Assembly: GCF_001592935.1 (NCBI RefSeq)
Contig: NZ_LRDB01000045.1
Coordinates: 62,001 to 126,000 of the forward strand
Source of the DNA: Roseivirga echinicomitans
GTDB lineage: Bacteria > Bacteroidota > Bacteroidia > Cytophagales > Cyclobacteriaceae
Direction: 5' to 3'
DNA length: 64,000 nucleotides
The translations under genes and the position numbers were made by a program. The notes under the pieces were generated by a model. It made no database searches. It saw only the letters and a program-made list of their open reading frames with translations, and was not told the origin of the DNA. Below are positions 44,118 through 53,139 of the stretch, piece by piece. Within the stretch, counting starts at the first letter, position 1. Every line of letters begins with the position of its first letter.

Positions 44118-44777
44118 CTAGGTCTTGCTGAAATCATCTCCCATATCATCAATAACGGCCAGCAACTCACTAAGCATCATGGCCGTTGCTCCCCAAACCA
44201 AATGCTCTTCCACCTTAAAATAAGGTGAATGGATTACATACTTACCAAACCTCATTTCCTGCACTCCTCTTTTCTCTTGGTCGTAGAATTGGGAAATCGG
44301 CACTTCCAAAATTGATTCTACCTCATAAGGATCAGGTATAAACTGAGGCGAATGATCTAGAATCCCAACCGTAGGCAAAACCTTAAAATTACTGGCAACT
44401 ATAAACAGTTCAGACAACTGCCCCAACACCGAAACGGCTGTAGTCTTCACCCCTATTTCTTCTTCAGTTTCTCTTAGGGCAGTTTCAATCAAATTCAAAT
44501 CCTCCTGCTCAGCTTTACCTCCAGGAAAACTAACCTGTCCGCCATGAGTACCATTGTACCCAGGTCGTTTCATCAATGGTAAATACAACTCTCCATTTTT
44601 AGGGTAAAGCAGTACCATTACCCCTCCTGGCCTAGCAGGTCTATTGACCATTTCGGTAAAGCGATTCTCATCTACAGGTGTAGGTGCCATCTTTACTTGA
44701 GCCTCTCTTCCAGGCAAGGGTAAGTCAAGACGAGCCTTTAACTGATTTGCAACTATTTCAATGTTAGAAAACCTCAT
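44118..44777 (-). CDS. NUDIX hydrolase, CoA pyrophosphatase-like
   Basis: The 219-residue protein contains the NUDIX box GGKAEQEDLNLIETALRETEEEIGV, the upstream LPGREAQVKMAP of the NudL-type CoA pyrophosphatase family, and LMKRPGYNGTHGGQVSFPGGKAE. Members split CoA into 3',5'-ADP and 4'-phosphopantetheine. The frame is open to 44837, but the start at 44777 (MRFSNIEIVANQLK) fits the family. Single gene. Confidence 0.9.
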   Translation of the reverse strand: MRFSNIEIVANQLKARLDLPLPGREAQVKMAPTPVDENRFTEMVNRPARPGGVMVLLYPKNGELYLPLMKRPGYNGTHGGQVSFPGGKAEQEDLNLIETALRETEEEIGVKTTAVSVLGQLSELFIVASNFKVLPTVGILDHSPQFIPDPYEVESILEVPISQFYDQEKRGVQEMRFGKYVIHSPYFKVEEHLVWGATAMMLSELLAVIDDMGDDFSKT

Positions 44778-44914
44778 TTCATTGTTTTGAGTAAACTTCC
44801 TTGAAAATATAGCGTTCTTGTATAAAAGTTGGTTCAATTATAACCCGCTTTCTTTACTTCATTTGGAATTTTACCTAATATGTTCTTTTAAAGAAAATAA
44901 GCGTAGCCCAACTT

Positions 44915-45577
44915 ATGAAAGCCAACCGAATTCTTTTGCCATTTTTACTTCTTTTTGCAGTCACTCTAGTTTCCGCCCAACAAGCCAAACTAAAAATTGC
45001 CAAATTAAAATACAATGGCGGAGGCGATTGGTACGCGAACAAAACTGCACTACCCAACTTGGCTACCTTCTGCAATGAAAACCTTAAAACGAACATTGAT
45101 ACGCAAGATGCTGTAGTAGAAATTGGCAACCCTAGTTTGTTTGAGTATTCTTATATTTACATGACTGGTCATGGTAATGTGGTGTTTTCGAATCAGGAGG
45201 CAGAAAACCTTAGAAATTATCTCACTGCTGGAGGTTTTTTACATATTGACGATAATTATGGGCTAGACCAATTCATTCGGCTAGAAATGAAAAAGGTATT
45301 CCCTGAATTAGAATTTATTGAATTACCGCACGATCACCCAGTATACAACCAGAAGTTCAAGTTTGACAAAGGCATTCCGAAAATTCACGAGCATGACGGC
45401 AAATCTCCTCAAGGCTTTGGTTTAATCTACGAAGGCCGTTTGGTATGCTACTATTCCTATGAGAGTGACTTAGGTAACGGCTGGGAAGATCAGCGCATCT
45501 ATAATGACCCGCAGTCGGTCCGTCTTCAAGCATTAAGGATGGGTGCCAACCTGATTGCCTACGCCTTCACTCAATAA
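44915..45577 (+). CDS. DUF4159 domain secreted protein
   Basis: The 220-residue protein has a signal peptide (about 1-22, ending VSAQ) and a class-I glutamine amidotransferase-like DUF4159 domain: RLKYNGGGDWYA-type start (KLKYNGGGDWYANKTALPNL), YIYMTGHGNVVFSNQEAENLRNYLTAGGFLHIDDNYG and a C-terminal ALRMGANLIAYAFT. Bacteroidota DUF4159 proteins often lie near membrane/von Willebrand-type clusters, but none is here. Function unknown. A BlaI operator pair lies downstream. Confidence 0.85.
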   Translation: MKANRILLPFLLLFAVTLVSAQQAKLKIAKLKYNGGGDWYANKTALPNLATFCNENLKTNIDTQDAVVEIGNPSLFEYSYIYMTGHGNVVFSNQEAENLRNYLTAGGFLHIDDNYGLDQFIRLEMKKVFPELEFIELPHDHPVYNQKFKFDKGIPKIHEHDGKSPQGFGLIYEGRLVCYYSYESDLGNGWEDQRIYNDPQSVRLQALRMGANLIAYAFTQ

Positions 45578-45603
45578 TTCATTAAATATCATATCGAAGT
45601 TAA

Positions 45604-45643
45604 AAAACTATTGCATTAGTTGGAAAACTAGTGCAATAGTTTT
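45604..45643 (+). promoter_or_regulatory. tandem BlaI operator candidates, ACTA-N6-TAGT
   Basis: ACTATTGCATTAGT (45607-45620) and ACTAGTGCAATAGT (45627-45640) are each a dyad and together form an 18-bp inverted pair (one mismatch) around GGAA; centres are 20 bp apart. BlaI/MecI repressors bind paired dyads. The pair lies 46 bp upstream of the blaI-type ATG. Confidence 0.75.
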
Positions 45644-45685
45644 ATTATTGATATTAGAATAACGCGAGTGTTTTAATCAATAGAT

Positions 45686-46054
45686 ATGAAAGAATTAACG
45701 AAAGCAGAAGAGCAGGTGATGCAGATTTTATGGCAGATTGAAAAAGGCTTCGTAAAGGATGTACTTTCAAAGATGTCAGAGCCAAAACCTGCATACAATA
45801 CAGTATCAACGATCATCAGAATTTTGGAAAAAAAGGGTTTTGTGGGCTATAAGGCCTACGGAAAAACTCATGAGTATTTCCCACTTGTGGACAAAACAAG
45901 CTACAGTAATTTCTACCTAAAGAATTTTATTGGAGGCTATTTTGGAGGTTCATTCCAAAAGTTGGTATCATTTTTCGCACAAGAAAACGACATGGACATT
46001 AAAGAATTCGAGTCGTTAGCGAAACACGTTGGAGATGATTTAAAAGAAGACTAA
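45686..46054 (+). CDS. BlaI/MecI/CopY-family repressor
   Basis: The 122-residue protein has the family winged helix (LTKAEEQVMQILWQIEKGFVKDVLSKM; YNTVSTIIRILEKKGFVGYKAYGKTHEYFPLV) and a C-terminal dimerisation helix. In known systems the repressor is cleaved after a signal from the partner M56/BlaR1 protease. Here the next gene 10 bp downstream is an M56 protein, and the operator pair upstream suggests self-repression of the operon. No beta-lactamase gene is adjacent, so a resistance role should not be assumed. Confidence 0.93.
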   Translation: MKELTKAEEQVMQILWQIEKGFVKDVLSKMSEPKPAYNTVSTIIRILEKKGFVGYKAYGKTHEYFPLVDKTSYSNFYLKNFIGGYFGGSFQKLVSFFAQENDMDIKEFESLAKHVGDDLKED

Positions 46055-46064
46055 ACGTTAGGTC

Positions 46065-47363
46065 ATGTCAAAACACCCCACCTTAGTATTGTTAGATTCG
46101 CTAAATGAAGCGCTTCTATACGCATTGGAAACCGCTACGTGTTTAGCTGTATTCTATTTGCTATATCATTTTGTTTTGAGAAAAGAGAGTAGCTTCCAAT
46201 ACAACAGATTCTATTTATTGGCAGCCATCATAATCTCATTCTCATTTCCATTACTAAACGTGGGGTATAATCCCGAAAACACACCCAGTGTACTGAACTC
46301 TTTGCACGAAGTAAGCAGTGAAGTAACCAAAGAGCCTATTATTCAACCTAAAGGTTATTATTTTGTAACTGTAATGGCCAATTCTGAGAAACCACTTATC
46401 CAATGGTGGGAAGCCGTTATATTTATATATATGGCTGGGTTGATCGCTTTAGCCTTAAGGCTATTTATCCAAATGAGATCTTTCAAGGATTTCCTCTGGT
46501 ACAGAAGGCACAATACTCGATTTAAGGACGGTTATTTTACGGTAAAAACCGAAGGCTCCATGCCAACCTTTGCTTTCTTCAAGTATTTAATGTGGGACGA
46601 TAGCTTAGACCTTTCCAATGAAGAACAAAAGCAAATTCTTGATCACGAGAAAGTTCATATCAAACAAAAACACTCTTACGACATTATGCTCATGGAGGTT
46701 TTGAAAGTGCTTTTCTGGTTCAATCCTTTCATCTATCTCTATAGAAGTTTATTAGAAGAAATTCATGAATACGAGGCTGATAGAAAAGCGGTAAAAGCCA
46801 ATGGACAAGTGGCTTATACCAAGTTGCTTGTAAAGCTTGTTTTTCAGAAAATGGGTATTCCTCAAGGAAGTTTCTTTGCCAAAAGCAAAACCCTAAAAAG
46901 GGTGGATATGATTACTGCAGAAAAGAGAGTCAACTGGCTTAAACTGCTTGCGCCAATCCCTGTAGTGGGACTCCTATTCTTTATCTTTTCATGTGAGGCC
47001 TATGTGAAAAAGGATTCTGTTAGCATTGCGGAAACAGCTTATGTATATATGAATTTTGATGAAAAGGATCTAAAACCAACCCCAGAAAGAGGGTTTAATG
47101 TTTGGAAGGAGTATTTACTTGAAAACATTAAATACCCTGAAAAAACAACATCCAAAAGATTGGAGGGTGATGTGACCGTTTCATTTACAGTAAACGAACT
47201 AGGTGAGATTAGAGAAGTGAAACTGGTAGAAGGTATTGGCAAAGACTTTGACGAACAAGTGTTGAGCGCCATAAAAAAATCGCCCAAGTGGTCTCCCGGA
47301 GTTAAAGGCGGATTCGCTGTTCCTACTAAAATTGAAATCCCTGTAACCTTTAGCGCTTCTTAA
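46065..47363 (+). CDS. M56 metallopeptidase (BlaR1-like) fused to a TonB C-terminal domain
   Basis: The 432-residue membrane protein has about four membrane segments, the zinc protease motif HEKVH (194-198) with the third-ligand region EIHEYEADRKA (232-242), a later membrane segment (about 292-311), and a C-terminal TonB-like domain (about 345-430: RLEGDVTVSFTVNELGEIREVKLVEGIG). M56-TonB fusions are common in Bacteroidota and probably send a periplasmic signal to BlaI. Its 3' end overlaps the convergent membrane-protein gene by 4 bp. Confidence 0.93.
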   Translation: MSKHPTLVLLDSLNEALLYALETATCLAVFYLLYHFVLRKESSFQYNRFYLLAAIIISFSFPLLNVGYNPENTPSVLNSLHEVSSEVTKEPIIQPKGYYFVTVMANSEKPLIQWWEAVIFIYMAGLIALALRLFIQMRSFKDFLWYRRHNTRFKDGYFTVKTEGSMPTFAFFKYLMWDDSLDLSNEEQKQILDHEKVHIKQKHSYDIMLMEVLKVLFWFNPFIYLYRSLLEEIHEYEADRKAVKANGQVAYTKLLVKLVFQKMGIPQGSFFAKSKTLKRVDMITAEKRVNWLKLLAPIPVVGLLFFIFSCEAYVKKDSVSIAETAYVYMNFDEKDLKPTPERGFNVWKEYLLENIKYPEKTTSKRLEGDVTVSFTVNELGEIREVKLVEGIGKDFDEQVLSAIKKSPKWSPGVKGGFAVPTKIEIPVTFSAS

Positions 47364-47830
47364 TACTTTCGGTTAAAAATTTCACTCATTACAAAAGCTT
47401 TTCGAGCTCCATCAGTATCACTTATGAGTGCGGCATAATCTGTTCCTTCAGCCAGTTCTTCCTCAGGCTCATGAAATATTATACTCGATGTTTCTGTGCG
47501 TTTTTTAGCCCCATATAGTTTGTTTGCCTCACTATAGATAGATTTCCTAGTTTGATTTGACTTTATTTCCTCAATTACACTAGAGGTTGATTCTTCTACT
47601 ACAACAGGTTTAGCGGCTTCCTTTACTTTTCGCTGTCCAGTAAACTGCTCCAATAGGTCTTCAAAAGTAGGTTGCTGGTTGGTTGGGACTGGCCCCACTG
47701 TATCCCCACTCCTCTCTGGCGATGAGGATGGATCTCCTGCGTTTTTCTTTTGTCCTTTCTTTCTTGCTGTAAAAACAAAGTAAAGAATGGCAAATGCGAT
47801 ATAGAGTAAGTTACTGGTGTCAAATTCCAT
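47360..47830 (-). CDS. single-pass membrane protein of unknown function
   Basis: The 156-residue protein has one N-terminal membrane segment (about 7-22, LLYIAFAILYFVF), a basic stop-transfer RKKGQKK, and a long hydrophilic, low-complexity cytoplasmic part with FEDLLEQFTGQR and a conserved-looking end (DTDGARKAFVMSEIFNRKY). No family named. Convergent with the M56 gene. Confidence 0.65.
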   Translation of the reverse strand: MEFDTSNLLYIAFAILYFVFTARKKGQKKNAGDPSSSPERSGDTVGPVPTNQQPTFEDLLEQFTGQRKVKEAAKPVVVEESTSSVIEEIKSNQTRKSIYSEANKLYGAKKRTETSSIIFHEPEEELAEGTDYAALISDTDGARKAFVMSEIFNRKY

Positions 47831-47857
47831 GCTATTAGCAAATCTAAGAATTAATTC

Positions 47858-47865
47858 TAATTTTG
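47858..47865 (+). promoter_or_regulatory. candidate -7 element of smc
   Basis: TAATTTTG matches TAnnTTTG, 35 bp before the smc ATG at 47900. The -33 region has no clear TTG. Confidence 0.35.
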
Positions 47866-47899
47866 CTTACTAAGGTCGATTTTTCGCAATCCCCACTCA

Positions 47900-50800
47900 A
47901 TGCAGCTTACAAAATTAGAAATCAAGGGCTTTAAAAGTTTTGGTGATCGAATCGTCATCAATTTTGATGAAGGCATCACAGGTATTGTAGGCCCTAACGG
48001 CTGTGGTAAGTCAAATGTTGTCGATGCCATCCGCTGGGTGTTGGGCGAGCAAAAAACAAGAATGCTGCGTTCCGAGAAAATGGAGAACATTATCTTCAAC
48101 GGAACCAAGAAAAGAAAACCCACTCAGCTGGCCGAAGTTTCATTGAGTTTCAAAAACACAAAGAATCTCCTTCCGACAGAATATACAGAAGTCACCATTA
48201 CCAGGCGCTACTACAGGTCAGGCGAAAGTGAATACCTCTTGAATGGCGTTGGCTGTAGACTGAAGGACATCAATGAATTATTCATGGATACTGGCATCGC
48301 ATCAAACAGCTATGCCATTATCGAGCTTAAAATGGTCGATGACCTTTTGAACGATAAGGAGAACTCTCGAAGAGACCTTTTCGAAGAAGCCGCTGGAATT
48401 TCAAAATTCAAGAAGAGAAAAAGAGAGACACTTAAAAAACTAAAAGACACCGATGACGACTTGGATCGTGTAGAAGACTTACTTTTTGAGATCGAGAAGA
48501 ACCTCAAATCCTTAGAAAAACAGGCCAAACAAGCCATTAAATATTACGAGTACAAAGAAGAACACAAAAGTTTAAGTGTTAGGCTCACCAGAAAAACGGT
48601 TGAAACGCAGAACAACAAGCTCAAGGTACTTGAAAAAGAAATTCAGCAACTGAATGATAAGAAAGTTGAGATCAATCAAATGATGTCAACACAAGAGGCG
48701 GCCATCGAAAAAGGAAAAGCCGACCTTATTGTGAAAGAAAAATTACTTTCTACACGCCAGCGAACACTGAACGAGCACGTCAATAAAATTCGTCAGTTCG
48801 AAAGCGATAGAAAAATCAAAAATGAAAGACTCACTTTTCTTCAAGACAAAAGTGATAACCTACGTGAGCAACTTGAGTCGGATAAGAAAAGTAATGAACG
48901 CGCGGCTTTCAGTTTAGAGAGTTTAAAAAACGAGAAAGAAGTAGCGGACAAGGACTTAAAAACAGCAACGGCTCAAATTGAGAGTTTAAAAACTGCTTTT
49001 GAAGCACAACGCACTGCCGCTCAAGAAGCCCAAGCCAGTTTCGATCAAAAAAGCAAAGCCTTTAACGAAACCCGTGAAACGCTCTATAACCTTAAGAAGG
49101 AAATTGAAATCAAGGAGATCCAACTTCAAACCCTAAATAGAGAGTTAGAAAAAACCACTTCAGACACTTCGGAACAATCAGCAAACCTTGAATCCTTTGA
49201 TTCCAAACTGGAAGAAATCGGGATAATTCTCGAGCAGAAAAAGAAGGATCTTGAAACGAAGAAAAACCAAGAAGAAAAGCAGCGCACATCCATTGAAAGT
49301 ACAGAAGGAACAATTGATGTCGTCCGTGAGAAACTAACGAAACTAAGCCGTAAACTCGATTCGCAACGCAACGAATACAACCTGACCAAAAGTTTGGTGG
49401 AGAATTTAGAAGGTTTTCCAGAAGCTATTAAATTCCTAAAGAAGAAAGCCAGCTGGAGCAAAAACGCCCCACTCCTTTCCGATATTCTTACCTGTGACGA
49501 TCGTTACCGAATCACGATAGAAAACTATTTGGAGCCTTACATGAACTACTACATTGTAGACAATGAAAGGCAGGCTTTTGAGGCCGTGAATATTCTAAGT
49601 GATGCTGCAAAAGGCAAAGCCAACTTCTTTATTCTCGATGCATTTGACCGATATGAAGCTCCGCAAGCCAAACTCTTCCAAAATGCAGTTCCTGCTACCG
49701 AGATTGTAGAATACGAGCCTAGATACAAGCGCTTGATTAGCTTTATCTTGGAAAATGTATTTGTAATAGCTGGTGGCCCTGGCGAAATCCCTATTGATGA
49801 AGATGCTGTTTTCATTACTGAAAGCGGCAAGTACACCAAACGTAAATTCAGTATTTCTGGAGGTTCAGTAGGCCTTTTTGAGGGTAAGCGAATTGGCCGT
49901 GCTAAGAATTTAGAGAAGCTACAAAAAACCATTAAAGAGCTTGAAACTCAAATTGCGGAGATCAAAGAAAGGCTTGACGAAAAGCAGAAGGAACTGGCGC
50001 ATTTGAAATCAAGCAGCTACAGAACCGAAATTGACACCTTGCAAAAGGAATATAACCAGGTCAACGAAGAGTTTATTTCTGTAAAAACCAGGAAAGAACA
50101 GCTTGGCCAAATGTTGAGCAGCAATGCCAACCGAAGAGAAGACATTACTCGAAACATTGATAATATTTCTGCTGATCTCATTGAATTAAGGCCAGAAGTA
50201 AAAGAGGCAGAAAGAAGCTATTTGGAGCTCCAGCAAGGCATTGGTGAACTGGAAGTAAATGCCAAAAAGGAGAATGAACTACTTTCTGAAAAATCGCAGA
50301 AATACAACGAAATAAATATTCAATTCCACCAAAAACAGAACAAACTTCAGTCGGTAACACAAGAAATTGACTACAAGCAAACCGCTTATGACGGAAGTAA
50401 ATCCAGGATTGAAAAGAACCAGCTAGAATTAGAAAGAAACGAAACCGAAATCAAACGTTTGATCGATACTACGGAAAGCAACGATGATGAACTCATTGGG
50501 CTTTACGATGAAAAAGAAAGTATCGAAAAAGGGGTAAACGAATCGGAAAAAGAATATTACGCCCAGCGTGGCAACATTGATGTGTCGGACAAAACCTTGC
50601 GAGAGCTACGCCAAAAGCGAGAGCAAGCAGATACCATTCTTATGGAGTTTCAATCTAAATTGAATGAAACCAAATTGGAGCTGAGCGCGGTAAAAGAGAG
50701 GCTATCGGTAGAGTTCAACATAGATTTGAATGCGCTTCTACAAGAAGAGGTTGAAGAAGAAGACCTCACCCCTGTTGAAGAACTCAAGGCATTAGTTCAA

Positions 50801-51430
50801 AAAGTAAAAGACAAAATTGAACGCATAGGCCCAATCAACCCTATGGCGATGGAAGCCTATGAAGAAATCAAAGAGCGCTATGATTTCATCACAGTTCAGA
50901 AAAATGATTTAGTAGAAGCCAAAGGTTCATTAATGCAAACCATCGATGAAATTGATGCTGTGGCCAAAGAGACCTTCCTTTCGGCATTTGGTCAGATCAG
51001 AGATAATTTCGTCAAAGTTTTCAGATCATTGTTTACTGATGAAGACGACTGCGAACTCAAATTGGTAGACCCAAGCAATCCATTAGAATCAGCCATTGAG
51101 ATCATGGCCAAACCTAAAGGAAAGCGTCCGTTAAGCATTAACCAGCTTTCTGGAGGAGAAAAAACACTAACGGCCACCGCCCTATTGTTCTCTATTTACC
51201 TGCTCAAACCTGCTCCATTCTGCATTTTCGATGAAGTGGATGCGCCTTTGGATGATGCCAACATTGACAAATTCAATGAGATCATCAAGAAATTTTCGGC
51301 TGATTCTCAGTTCATTATTGTTACCCACAACAAAAGAACCATGCTCAGTACCGATGTAATCTATGGCATCACCATGATTGAGCAAGGAGTTTCCAGAGTT
51401 GTGCCTGTAGATTTACGAGAATTGGTGTAG
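47900..51430 (+). CDS. smc: chromosome segregation ATPase SMC
   Basis: The 1176-residue protein has the SMC layout: N-terminal Walker A GPNGCGKS (31-38), long coiled coils, a hinge (about 500-650, KKASWSKNAPLLSDILTCDDRYRITIENYLEPYMNYYIV), and a C-terminal ABC signature LSGGEKTLTATALLF with Walker B PFCIFDEVDAPLDDANI. SMC with ScpA and ScpB compacts and segregates the chromosome; scpAB are not in this window. Length is normal. A TAATTTTG element lies 35 bp upstream. Confidence 0.97.
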   Translation: MQLTKLEIKGFKSFGDRIVINFDEGITGIVGPNGCGKSNVVDAIRWVLGEQKTRMLRSEKMENIIFNGTKKRKPTQLAEVSLSFKNTKNLLPTEYTEVTITRRYYRSGESEYLLNGVGCRLKDINELFMDTGIASNSYAIIELKMVDDLLNDKENSRRDLFEEAAGISKFKKRKRETLKKLKDTDDDLDRVEDLLFEIEKNLKSLEKQAKQAIKYYEYKEEHKSLSVRLTRKTVETQNNKLKVLEKEIQQLNDKKVEINQMMSTQEAAIEKGKADLIVKEKLLSTRQRTLNEHVNKIRQFESDRKIKNERLTFLQDKSDNLREQLESDKKSNERAAFSLESLKNEKEVADKDLKTATAQIESLKTAFEAQRTAAQEAQASFDQKSKAFNETRETLYNLKKEIEIKEIQLQTLNRELEKTTSDTSEQSANLESFDSKLEEIGIILEQKKKDLETKKNQEEKQRTSIESTEGTIDVVREKLTKLSRKLDSQRNEYNLTKSLVENLEGFPEAIKFLKKKASWSKNAPLLSDILTCDDRYRITIENYLEPYMNYYIVDNERQAFEAVNILSDAAKGKANFFILDAFDRYEAPQAKLFQNAVPATEIVEYEPRYKRLISFILENVFVIAGGPGEIPIDEDAVFITESGKYTKRKFSISGGSVGLFEGKRIGRAKNLEKLQKTIKELETQIAEIKERLDEKQKELAHLKSSSYRTEIDTLQKEYNQVNEEFISVKTRKEQLGQMLSSNANRREDITRNIDNISADLIELRPEVKEAERSYLELQQGIGELEVNAKKENELLSEKSQKYNEINIQFHQKQNKLQSVTQEIDYKQTAYDGSKSRIEKNQLELERNETEIKRLIDTTESNDDELIGLYDEKESIEKGVNESEKEYYAQRGNIDVSDKTLRELRQKREQADTILMEFQSKLNETKLELSAVKERLSVEFNIDLNALLQEEVEEEDLTPVEELKALVQKVKDKIERIGPINPMAMEAYEEIKERYDFITVQKNDLVEAKGSLMQTIDEIDAVAKETFLSAFGQIRDNFVKVFRSLFTDEDDCELKLVDPSNPLESAIEIMAKPKGKRPLSINQLSGGEKTLTATALLFSIYLLKPAPFCIFDEVDAPLDDANIDKFNEIIKKFSADSQFIIVTHNKRTMLSTDVIYGITMIEQGVSRVVPVDLRELV

Positions 51431-51467
51431 TCGCTAGTTTTCTTAATTTTATTGAAAAATAAATATT

Positions 51468-52154
51468 ATGAAACAAAGGCTCCCCCTTTTAGCATTGTTA
51501 CTCATTTTCATTTCCTTTTCAAGTATGAACACTTCATCAGCTCAAGAACCATCAAAAACATATTTAGCACTCGGTGATTCTTATACCATTGGCGAAAGCG
51601 TGGCCGAATCTCAAAGATGGCCAATGCAACTCGCTGCGCGCTTGGTACATGAGGGGATTCCGATGAAAGACCCCAAAATTATTGCCAAAACAGGTTGGAG
51701 AACTGATGATCTAAAAGCAGCCATTGAAGCCGATAATGAGCTTTTAGAAAGCTATGATTTGGTATCGCTTTTAATAGGGGTTAACAACCAGTACCAAGGC
51801 AAATCGGTAGAGAGTTTCGCTCCTGAATTTGAAGAGCTACTTCAAATTGCGATCAAGTACGCTGGAGGTAAAAAAGAGAATGTATTTGTAGTATCGATTC
51901 CAGATTACGGAAAAACACCATTTGGAGCAGCCAAAGAAGATCAAATAAAAAAGGAGTTAGACGCCTATAACAAGGTATCTAAGAACATTGCTAAGAAATA
52001 CGGAGTAGCATATTTCAACATTACACCAATTTCAAGAATGGCAAAGTCGCAACCAGAACTTGTGGCCCACGATGACCTCCACCCCTCTGGTAAAATGTAT
52101 ACCAAATGGGTTGAATTGTTTGGGAAGAAAATTGAAAAAATGCTAAAAAAATGA
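51468..52154 (+). CDS. secreted SGNH/GDSL hydrolase
   Basis: The 228-residue protein has a signal peptide (to about SAQ26) and a GDSL-type esterase fold: block I GDSYTIGES (Ser38), block III-like LIGVNNQYQ, and DDLHPSGKMYTKW with the catalytic Asp/His. Substrate unknown. The stop overlaps the cyanophycinase-like gene by 4 bp, so both are one operon. It starts 37 bp after smc. Confidence 0.88.
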   Translation: MKQRLPLLALLLIFISFSSMNTSSAQEPSKTYLALGDSYTIGESVAESQRWPMQLAARLVHEGIPMKDPKIIAKTGWRTDDLKAAIEADNELLESYDLVSLLIGVNNQYQGKSVESFAPEFEELLQIAIKYAGGKKENVFVVSIPDYGKTPFGAAKEDQIKKELDAYNKVSKNIAKKYGVAYFNITPISRMAKSQPELVAHDDLHPSGKMYTKWVELFGKKIEKMLKK

Positions 52155-53005
52155 AAAAACTAAGCCTAACACTCCTTTGTATATTCCTTACCGTTTCACT
52201 GTTTAGCCAAACTACGGAAGGCCCTAAAAGTGGACATTTGATTATCGCTGGTGGTGCATTAAAAGACCCAAGTGTTTACGCCAAAATAATTGAATTGGCA
52301 GGCGGTGAAGGAAAGGCACACATCGTGGTCATCCCTACCGCTGGAGGAGACAACGTCACTCCTGAAGTCATCAAACGAATAGAGCAAGACTGGAAAGGCT
52401 TTGGTGCCGCAAAAGTCTCTGTACTTCATACTACAGACCCTAAAGAAGCCAATACGGAAGCCTTTTCCAAAGTGATAGATGAAGCAGGTGGCGTTTATTT
52501 CTTGGGGGGTCGTCAATGGCGTTTGGCTGATTCTTACCTTAATACCAAAGTGCACGAAAAATTTTTCAACCTGCTCAAGAGAGACGGAGTAATTGCTGGC
52601 AGTTCTGCTGGCGCTACCATCCAAGGTTCGTATTTAGCCCGTGGCGATACCAAAGGCAGCAATATTATGATGGGTGACCATGAAGTGGGTTTAGGCTTTA
52701 TTTCAAACATCGCCATAGACCAACACACTTTGGCCAGAAACCGTCAGTTCGATATGTTTGAAATTTTAGCGAAGTACCCGAAGTTATTGGGTGTTGCCCT
52801 CGATGAGGACACCGCAATGTTGGTGTCTGGAAATGAATTTGAGGTAATTGGCCAAAGCTATATTATGATATACGATGGCACACATTGGAACCAAACCACT
52901 GGCAAGTATGAAGCCAATGTCGAAGGAGAACAAAAATTCCATGTGCTTCGTGCTGGAAGAAGATACGATATGACTGAAAGAAAAGTGGTGAGTGGAAGCA
53001 GATAA
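52151..53005 (+). CDS. cyanophycinase-like peptidase (S51 family), secreted
   Basis: The 284-residue protein has a signal peptide (to about FSQ20) and the S51 nucleophile elbow GSSAGA (Ser152), with GHLIIAGGALKD at the start and GGVYFLGGRQWRLADSY. Cyanophycinases split cyanophycin to beta-Asp-Arg, but many secreted relatives act on other peptides, so the substrate is open. Translationally coupled to the SGNH hydrolase gene. Confidence 0.88.
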   Translation: MKKLSLTLLCIFLTVSLFSQTTEGPKSGHLIIAGGALKDPSVYAKIIELAGGEGKAHIVVIPTAGGDNVTPEVIKRIEQDWKGFGAAKVSVLHTTDPKEANTEAFSKVIDEAGGVYFLGGRQWRLADSYLNTKVHEKFFNLLKRDGVIAGSSAGATIQGSYLARGDTKGSNIMMGDHEVGLGFISNIAIDQHTLARNRQFDMFEILAKYPKLLGVALDEDTAMLVSGNEFEVIGQSYIMIYDGTHWNQTTGKYEANVEGEQKFHVLRAGRRYDMTERKVVSGSR

Positions 53006-53139
53006 CCCTAGTCTTAAAGAACGGCTTCTCTGTCAAACCATTTTGCCGTTGACTGCCTTCTAATTACTGGCTGACTCTTTTATCAAGTCGCATACTCAAA
53101 ATTCATATAACTTGGCTTAAGGCAGTACTTAGCGCATCT

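Noticed and set aside
45686-47363. Beta-lactam resistance locus
   Set aside because: Only the repressor/sensor pair is present; no beta-lactamase or penicillin-binding protein gene lies nearby.
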